A DNA stretch of 11,333 bases, taken from Sphingomonadaceae bacterium (GTDB lineage Bacteria > Pseudomonadota > Alphaproteobacteria > Sphingomonadales > Sphingomonadaceae). Both the position numbers and the translations under genes were made by a program. The notes beneath the pieces are model-generated. The model saw only the letters and a program-made list of their open reading frames with translations. It was not told where the DNA came from and did not search any database. The stretch lies in assembly GCA_016742125.1 (NCBI GenBank), contig JACVCM010000096.1:1-11333 (forward strand), given 5' to 3'. Shown one piece after another: positions 6,539 through 11,333 of this stretch. Position 1 is the first letter of the stretch. Each line of letters begins with the position of its first letter.

Positions 6539-7711
6539 TCAGCTTTTTGTGTTGTCCTTCGGAGTCCGAATAGGGGTGGCATATGGCATTATCAATGTGC
6601 CGTCGGGCGCTGCTGTATAGGTCGTCTGCGTCGGATAGGCGAGTTCGATGCCTTCGGCGGCGAAGCGTTCCAATATCGCGATGCCGATATTGTGGCGAAC
6701 CTTGAACATGACTTCGATATCTTCACTGGGGACGTCAAAGACCAGCTGGAAATCTATCGAGCTTGCGGCAAAAGCAGTAAAGCCGGAGCGGATGAATTCG
6801 CCTTCATGTTCCTCCACAATCTCACGCAGTATATCAGGCACGCGTCGTGCCAGTTCTGGCGGTGTGTGATATACCAGGCTGAGCAGGAAGTTCACCCGGC
6901 GATAAACGGTCAGCGTGTTGTTGGTAATTTCCTTTTCCAGCAACTTGCTGTTGGAAATAATCTTTTCTTCACCCGTGAGTGCGCGCAGACGTGTGCTTTT
7001 CATCCCGATTTTCTCGACCCGCGCGGTCGTGGTATCGTAAGTTACGGTGTCTCCTCGCCGAAACGGCTTGTCGAAGATGATCGAGATCGCGGCGAACAGG
7101 TCGGAAAAAATACCCTGAGCAGCCAGGCCGATGGCAATACCACCGACGCCCAGACCGGCAATCAACCCGGTAACGTTGACGCCAAGATTGTCGAGGATGA
7201 CAATCGCAGCAATGGCAAAGACGGCAAAGCTGACGAGCAAGCGGATGAGTACCATCGCGCTTTGCAACGTGTCATGCTCATGTTGTCCCTCACCCGCGCG
7301 CCTTTCTATCAGGCCCAGCACGATTTCGCGAAGCCAGATGGCGACCTGAAATACGACCGCGATCGTGAAAAACACGTCGATCGTTCGCGCGAGCATTTCG
7401 GGTGCATTGGCATAGCGGTTGACGAGTTCGACCGCGACCATGATCCGGAAGAATTTGCTCGTTCGCGCCAAGGTACGCGCGATGATCGATTTCAGCTCTG
7501 CACGATGCTCACTCTCGCGCGCAATTCTAGCTGCTATCCGCTTCAACCAGCTAAGGAGGAGAAAAACGAGGATGGCTGCGACGACCGCAACACCGAGTTC
7601 CAGTGCATTGCCCTGAACCCATGAAGCAGTGGTTTCCCAGTAACTCTGGATACGTGGGCCGATGGCCTCGATTTCTACAGGAGGGATGGCAGGTGCTTCT
7701 TTGACAGTCAT
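6539..7711 (-). CDS. Mechanosensitive ion channel, MscS family
   Basis: A 390-residue small-conductance mechanosensitive channel subunit; such channels open under membrane tension to release solutes after hypo-osmotic shock. Hydrophobic helices are near residues 39-56, 112-134 and 151-175, followed by the pore helix of the MscS type, TGLIAGLGVGGIAIGLAAQG (181-200), continuing through IFSDLFAAISIIFD. The beta-domain motif DKPFRRGDTV (214-223) follows. The C-terminal half is the cytoplasmic vestibule. It is longer than E. coli MscS (286 residues) by an N-terminal extension with an additional helix, common in alphaproteobacteria. It ends 119 bp before maoC and begins 76 bp downstream of the O-ligase stop, all on one strand. 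No good ribosome binding site precedes the ATG at 7711, so a later start is possible. Confidence 0.92.
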   Translation of the reverse strand: MTVKEAPAIPPVEIEAIGPRIQSYWETTASWVQGNALELGVAVVAAILVFLLLSWLKRIAARIARESEHRAELKSIIARTLARTSKFFRIMVAVELVNRYANAPEMLARTIDVFFTIAVVFQVAIWLREIVLGLIERRAGEGQHEHDTLQSAMVLIRLLVSFAVFAIAAIVILDNLGVNVTGLIAGLGVGGIAIGLAAQGIFSDLFAAISIIFDKPFRRGDTVTYDTTTARVEKIGMKSTRLRALTGEEKIISNSKLLEKEITNNTLTVYRRVNFLLSLVYHTPPELARRVPDILREIVEEHEGEFIRSGFTAFAASSIDFQLVFDVPSEDIEVMFKVRHNIGIAILERFAAEGIELAYPTQTTYTAAPDGTLIMPYATPIRTPKDNTKS

Positions 7712-7787
7712 GAGCTGGCTGTAAGGAGGATATTCGGTCGATACAACTGTTCAGGCTTTGGCTGGTTCCACCGCGAGCATCGGTGCC

Positions 7788-9161
7788 TCAGGCGGATATT
7801 TCTGCCTGACGCATCCGCTGACTTTTGATCGGGCGCCACGCCGCTTCCCGCCGGCGACGGGCAAGATATGTGTCGAGGCTGATCTGAAGTGCAATCAGCA
7901 TGTAGAAAAATGTCTGGAAGGCGATGCCCACAAACAGCGATCCGACGAGATAGACGATCTGGCTATTCTGTAGCGCGGTCGCCAGTGGCGCCACCCATGC
8001 CTCGTCCGGACGGTCGCGTTTGCGATACAGACGGGTAATGACCTCCATGCGCCACACCCCTCCCAAATGAATGATCAGCCACATGATCAGCCCAGGGAAA
8101 CCCTGCTCGCCAAGCATCTCGAAATAACTGGAATGGAATGCGCGGCCTTGGTCGACAACTTCCTTGACCGCCGGCGCATCCACCGGCGCCGACTCGTCCG
8201 GATTTTCCTTTTGCGCCATGTCATAGCGGATGCGGTTCTGCCGATAGACATCGAAGCCGCCGCCCATGGGGTGTTCTTTTACATATTCCCAGGTCCAGGC
8301 CCAGACAGCGATACGGGTCGACGCAGATTCGTCGGCCTTATAGTTTTTGATGGTATCCGCGCGGTCGGTGAAGCTTGAGGGCAGGAACGGGATTGCCGCA
8401 ACAGCGACAAGCGCAACCGCACTTAAATATAGCATCCGGTATCGCGCATAGCGGAGCAGCAGAATACCCAGCACCGCAATACAGACAATGCCCGTGCGTG
8501 CCTGGGTGCCGACGGGGATCAACAGGCAGGCAAAAATGAGCGCCGCCGCATAGAGCCGCACTTTCCAGTCAGGCTTGAACACCGTGCCATGTTTCGCCAA
8601 CCAGAGGATGAGCGGAATGATTGTGATCGCGACGCATGAAATGATGCTGCCTTCGAACAGGCCGCTATTGTCGTCGATCAGGATCACCAGCGAACCATAG
8701 CCGCCGCCGCCCGCCGCGGTTTTTATGCCGCCCGTCACAATCAAGGCGGACGCGCATAACGCCATCGTCAGGATCGTGGCCTCGATCCGCAATTTCGTTC
8801 GCAGCGTCAGGGGAAGAAAAGAAGCGAAAACCAGCGCTTTCCAGACCCAGTTCCACTTTTCCAGGGCTGCAACGGGTTCGGCGGCAACGGTCGTCGTATA
8901 GCCGCAATAGCCGAGCAGCAGGATGAGCAGAAACCAGCGCGGCGAAACCCGAACGTCTTTCTTGTCATCGCCGATCATGAACCCGAGAAAGGCCAGCGCG
9001 AACAATATCAGCGACAGCGGCACCGAATTCAGGAGGAAATAGCTCAGCCGCTGCGGCGAGACGATGTCGACATAGGCGTAGACGAGCGTGAAAAGGAACG
9101 GGCGCTTGAACGCCATCAGCATTATTAGCGCGATATAGCCGACGAAAATCAGGTCACGCAT
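7788..9161 (-). CDS. Putative O-glycosylation ligase, exosortase A system-associated (Wzy/WaaL-like)
   Basis: A 457-residue polytopic inner-membrane protein of the O-antigen ligase/polymerase superfamily, in the subgroup that sits beside exosortase A and PEP-CTERM exopolysaccharide genes (TIGR03097-like). About 11-12 hydrophobic segments are visible. Conserved features are VSPQRLSYF near 35-42, GTQARTGI (218-225) with Arg222, and the large periplasmic loop with WAWTWEYVKEHPMGGGFDVYR (286-306) and FHSSYFEMLGEQGFPGL with His343, the likely catalytic His of WaaL-type enzymes. The frame is open to an upstream start at 9251, but MRDLIFVGYIALIML is the usual family start, and ATG at 9161 overlaps the stop of the small gene by 8 bp, which supports it. 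It may attach glycan to lipid or protein in the envelope; the exosortase gene is not in view, so the link rests on homology. Confidence 0.85.
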   Translation of the reverse strand: MRDLIFVGYIALIMLMAFKRPFLFTLVYAYVDIVSPQRLSYFLLNSVPLSLILFALAFLGFMIGDDKKDVRVSPRWFLLILLLGYCGYTTTVAAEPVAALEKWNWVWKALVFASFLPLTLRTKLRIEATILTMALCASALIVTGGIKTAAGGGGYGSLVILIDDNSGLFEGSIISCVAITIIPLILWLAKHGTVFKPDWKVRLYAAALIFACLLIPVGTQARTGIVCIAVLGILLLRYARYRMLYLSAVALVAVAAIPFLPSSFTDRADTIKNYKADESASTRIAVWAWTWEYVKEHPMGGGFDVYRQNRIRYDMAQKENPDESAPVDAPAVKEVVDQGRAFHSSYFEMLGEQGFPGLIMWLIIHLGGVWRMEVITRLYRKRDRPDEAWVAPLATALQNSQIVYLVGSLFVGIAFQTFFYMLIALQISLDTYLARRRREAAWRPIKSQRMRQAEISA

Positions 9162-9333
9162 CGGGCGCAATCTGCTTTTTGACGACTTGCGGGCGATGCT
9201 GGCGACCGAAGCCCTCAGGCTCGGTGTCCGGAACAGGCGGTTCCTCGACATCCAGGTCAGGGCGGTTCATGAGATGCCACAAGGCCAATGCGAGCAGGGC
9301 GTGGCTCAATAATATCGAAAAATTGTCGATCAC
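9154..9333 (-). CDS. Small membrane-anchored hypothetical protein, 59 residues, GTG start
   Basis: I do not recognise this gene; I found it by translating the minus strand. GTG at 9331-9333 opens 59 codons ending in TGA at 9154-9156. Residues 1-22 form a hydrophobic helix (FSILLSHALLALALWHLM), followed by an acidic Pro/Glu-rich stretch (DLDVEEPPVPDTEPEG, 27-42) and a basic tail (RQHRPQVVKKQ). This is the layout of a single-pass inner-membrane protein with a soluble tail. Its end overlaps the ligase start by 8 bp (ATGCGTGA), typical of translational coupling. An imperfect ribosome site, AGAGG, lies seven bases before the GTG. The frame has a TAA stop upstream and no ATG start, so GTG is the only good start. 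The alternative is a chance frame; the exact overlap argues against that. Confidence 0.6.
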   Translation of the reverse strand: MIDNFSILLSHALLALALWHLMNRPDLDVEEPPVPDTEPEGFGRQHRPQVVKKQIAPDA

Positions 9334-9415
9334 TGCCCGACCTCTCTTGTCTGCCGGGTTGTATATGAGGCGCGGGTTGACGTCACGTTAATCGTTTTGT
9401 GGCACGGATTTGGCC
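9334..9415. promoter_or_regulatory. Divergent intergenic region between exopolysaccharide genes
   Basis: 82 bp separate the GTG of the small gene from the ATG of the glycosyltransferase, so both promoters must be here. A perfect 8-bp palindrome, TGACGTCA, lies at 9378-9385. It overlaps a -35-like TTGACG (9377-9382), but the hexamer 17 bp further (TGGCAC) is a poor -10. The assignment of promoter boxes is weak; only the divergent arrangement is firm. Confidence 0.3.
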
Positions 9416-10051
9416 ATGCCGCGCATTCTTCACGTTCTCGACCACAGCCTGCCGCTGCACAGCGGATATACCTTCCGCACCCGCGCCATTCTGAAGGCGC
9501 AGAAGGCGGCAGGGTGGGATGTTGCGGGAATTACCGGTGTGCGCCAATATCAGCATGGGCTGGTGCCAGGTGCTCCCAGCCAAATTGTCGACGGCCTGAC
9601 CTTCCACCGCACACTGGCCGAAGCCAACGGCCCGACTCCCCTACGCGAATGGCGGGAGGTGTCGCTGCTGGCCGATGCGATCATTGCGCTTCATGACGAG
9701 TGGCCATTCGATCTGCTCCATGCCCATTCGCCTGCCCTGAACGGACTGGCGGCTGTGCGTGCTTCGCAGCACCTGGCTGTGCCTTTGGTCTACGAAATCC
9801 GCGCCTTCTGGGAGGACGCGGCGGTCGGCAACGGCAATAGTAGCGAGGGGTCCGCCCGATACCGTTTGACCCGGGCACTCGAAAATCATGTGGTGCGCCA
9901 TTCCGATCATGTCGCGGTGATTTGCGAAGGGCTGAAACGCGACTTGATCGCACGTGGGGTCGCTCCAGCAAAGATAGTCGTGTCGCCCAATGGCGTCGAT
10001 CTGGATCTTTTCGGGTCGCCGCCGCCAGCGGATGAGGCGCTCGCCGAAAAG
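9416..10051 (+). CDS. Glycosyltransferase family 4, exosortase A system-associated (3'-truncated at a junction)
   Basis: N-terminal half of a GT4-type glycosyltransferase of the exosortase A/PEP-CTERM subgroup (TIGR04063-like). MPRILHVLDHSLPLHSGYTFRTRAIL (1-26) is nearly diagnostic, with the HSGY motif at 17-20; then FDLLHAHSPALNGLAA (about 98-113), VYEIRAFWED, and VVSPNGVD (189-196). Similarity to the family ends at ADEALAEK (residues 205-212); the C-terminal Rossmann domain with the nucleotide-sugar site is missing. The frame stays open to 10240 only because it continues in antisense through the sulfotransferase gene. The ATG at 9416 is preferred over TTG at 9410 because the family begins MPRILHVLDHS. 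No strong ribosome binding site is seen (GGA at 9406-9408). As it stands the gene cannot encode an active enzyme; the truncation is probably a join artefact or a rearrangement. Confidence 0.85.
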
Positions 10052-10060
10052 CGCCGTCCA
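10020..10060. other. Junction between two truncated genes on opposite strands
   Basis: The glycosyltransferase (plus) and TPR-sulfotransferase (minus) point at each other and both lose their 3' halves here without a stop codon. The stretch 10031-10051 can be read as ADEALAEK on the plus strand and as LFGERLI on the minus strand, each plausible for its own family, so the breakpoint lies within about 25 bp of shared sequence. This is compatible with microhomology-driven recombination, or with a chimeric clone, amplicon or assembly. Confidence 0.7.
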
Positions 10061-11224
10061 GTGGCGCATCAGCCGATCATAGGCGGCATAATATCGGGCG
10101 AGTTCGTCGAAGTCATAGCTGAAGGGATAGGCGGCACCGAACAGCGTGCGGAACATGGCGAAGCAGGAATCGACCGGATCGCGCCGGACCCACACGATCG
10201 GGGTGCGCGGAAAGGCGCGAAGGATGGCGCCGACATATAGATAGTTGAATGGGAGCTTTTCGATGATCGGGCCCGGATGCTCGTCTCCGCCGGCCAGATA
10301 GTCATATTCGCTGGCGACCGCAGCGAAGTCTGCGTTGGCCGCACGCGCGAACACGTCGCCTCCCGTCATGGGCGCGTGGCGGAGCAAGGCCGACGAGAAG
10401 TTATTCGTTTCATTGTTCGAACGAACGCCCGGCAGTCCGCCCAAGATGCGTTCGGTGAGCGTCGTTCCCGAACGCGGCAAGCCGATGATGAAGATATGCC
10501 GGTCCGTCGCCTTCTGCGGGGGAGGCGTCGGAGCGGACCCGAACGCTGCGGCGATGCGCCGCATTTTGTCCTCGTCCATGGCAACATCATAGCGGAGACT
10601 GTGCCTTCGGGCAGCGGCGCCGCGCGCGAAAGCCGCGAAGGCCTCATCGAACCGGCCAAGCTCGTGCAACTCCTTCCCAAGGGCGTAGGAAAGGAACATC
10701 GTATCGGAAGCGTGGGGATCGCGCGCGATGCGCGCCCGCAAGTCCTCGACATTGTTTTGCTCGGGAGTGGCGCGCGCGAGTTCGGATCGCAGCAGGATCG
10801 CGGGCCGCATCCGCGGATCGATTGCGATCGCGCGCTCGCACATTTCGAGTGCGTGCGACAAGCGGCCAAGGCTGCGCTCGCTCGTGGCGTAATTATACAA
10901 GAGCTGGGCGTCGTCCGGCTGCAACTCCGTCGCGCGCCGATACAGCTGGTTGGAAAGCGCATGACGGTCGAGTTGCAACGCGAAGAATGCGAGCGCGTCA
11001 TGCGCGTCGGCCGCCTCGGGGCCGGTCGCGATCGCGGCCTCGAGCACTTCTATGGCGTCCTTGCGCCGACCGAGCGCGATCAGCGCCTCGAGATAGAGGG
11101 CGTGCGCCGCTCCGAAGGACGTCGCACCGCTCGTCCATGACCGGAGATGGGGCAGGGCGACAGCCGCCCGGCCGCTCCTGACGAGACGGGCGGCTTCATC
11201 CAGTTCCTGTTTCGAAGGCGCCAT
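10028..11224 (-). CDS. TPR-repeat sulfotransferase (3'-truncated at a junction)
   Basis: The first about 399 residues of a tetratricopeptide-repeat protein with a C-terminal PAPS-dependent sulfotransferase domain. TPR-like helices with alanine-rich periodicity cover about residues 5-225 (for example AAIATGPEAADAHDALAF and RRATELQPDDAQLLYNYA). The sulfotransferase domain begins near 243: the PAPS 5'-phosphosulfate motif is GLPRSGTT (248-255), with the 3'-phosphate motif RRDPVDSCFAMF (347-358). Similarity ends around LFGERLIR (392-399), so the last segment of the domain is lost; the frame continues only into antisense glycosyltransferase sequence. Family members sulfate unknown glycans or small molecules. 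I chose MAPSKQELDE at 11224; the frame is open to a TTG at 11323 but the added residues are not TPR-like. GGGAA lies nine bases upstream of the ATG. Confidence 0.82.
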
Positions 11225-11333
11225 GCTGCAGAGTTCCCGGATTGCCGGACTTGGATCCCGATCCGGATCGTGTCGATGGCAGATGCTGGTCGCCTTGCCT
11301 ATCGAGGCCTGCAAATAATTCAATTAAAATCGG

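Noticed and set aside
6410..7624. Long plus-strand reading frame of 404 codons
   Set aside because: Antisense shadow of the MscS channel gene; low-complexity charged residues and no recognisable domain.
7721..7730. TAAGGAGGA on the plus strand, a perfect ribosome binding site
   Set aside because: No start codon lies at a usable distance and the following plus-strand frame is antisense to the ligase gene end.
9162..9251. Thirty extra N-terminal residues of the O-glycosylation ligase
   Set aside because: They are Arg/Ser-rich, unlike the family start MRDL, and are read in another frame by the small gene that overlaps the ligase start.
9641..10027. C-terminal part of the sulfotransferase reading frame
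   Set aside because: It is antisense glycosyltransferase sequence and lacks sulfotransferase similarity.
10052..10240. C-terminal part of the glycosyltransferase reading frame
   Set aside because: After the junction the frame reads antisense through the sulfotransferase gene and has no glycosyltransferase features; it is not a real domain.
10277..11140. Plus-strand reading frame of 287 codons
   Set aside because: Arg-rich antisense translation of the TPR-sulfotransferase gene.

Overview
The window looks like chromosomal DNA of an alphaproteobacterium, most likely a sphingomonad (Sphingomonadaceae/Erythrobacteraceae type). Reasons: moderately high GC (58-65 % in the lines I counted), exosortase-A-associated exopolysaccharide genes, an intracellular poly(hydroxyalkanoate) depolymerase, and an intergenic GC-rich palindromic element of the kind I remember from sphingomonad genomes. 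No rRNA, tRNA, CRISPR array, transposase or phage gene is visible.

Layout: (1) 1-1318, minus: an MsbA-like ABC exporter that runs off the left edge inside its ATPase domain. (2) 1319-1467: intergenic region with a perfect 16-bp palindrome. (3) 1468-2700, plus: intracellular PHB depolymerase PhaZ with an intact Cys-Asp-His set. (4) 2712-3089, minus: YkvA/DUF1232 membrane protein. (5) 3092-4084, plus: enolase-superfamily dipeptide epimerase (or DgcA-type racemase). (6) 4079-7711, minus: a same-strand series, in transcription order MscS-type channel, MaoC hydratase, thiolase and a PNP-oxidase-fold stress protein, with a 103-bp palindromic element between maoC and the thiolase. (7) 7788-9333, minus: exosortase-A-type O-glycosylation ligase preceded by a small, overlapping 59-residue membrane-protein gene starting with GTG. 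(8) 9416-about 10050, plus: exosortase-A-associated glycosyltransferase that lacks its second half. (9) about 10028-11224, minus: TPR-sulfotransferase that lacks its C-terminus.

How the genes relate: PhaZ, thiolase and MaoC hydratase all handle acyl-CoA or polyester carbon storage, but no PHA synthase or phasin is present, so a PHA cluster is not shown. The ligase, small membrane protein and glycosyltransferase form the edge of an exopolysaccharide/PEP-CTERM type locus, arranged divergently around an 82-bp gap.

Most notable points: the tail-to-tail junction at about 10020-10060, where two genes on opposite strands are both cut without stop codons (a chimeric join or a real rearrangement); the small gene at 9154-9333, whose stop overlaps the ligase start by 8 bp; and the aberrant residues after the Walker A motif at the left edge. 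I found no clear novel defence or mobile system.
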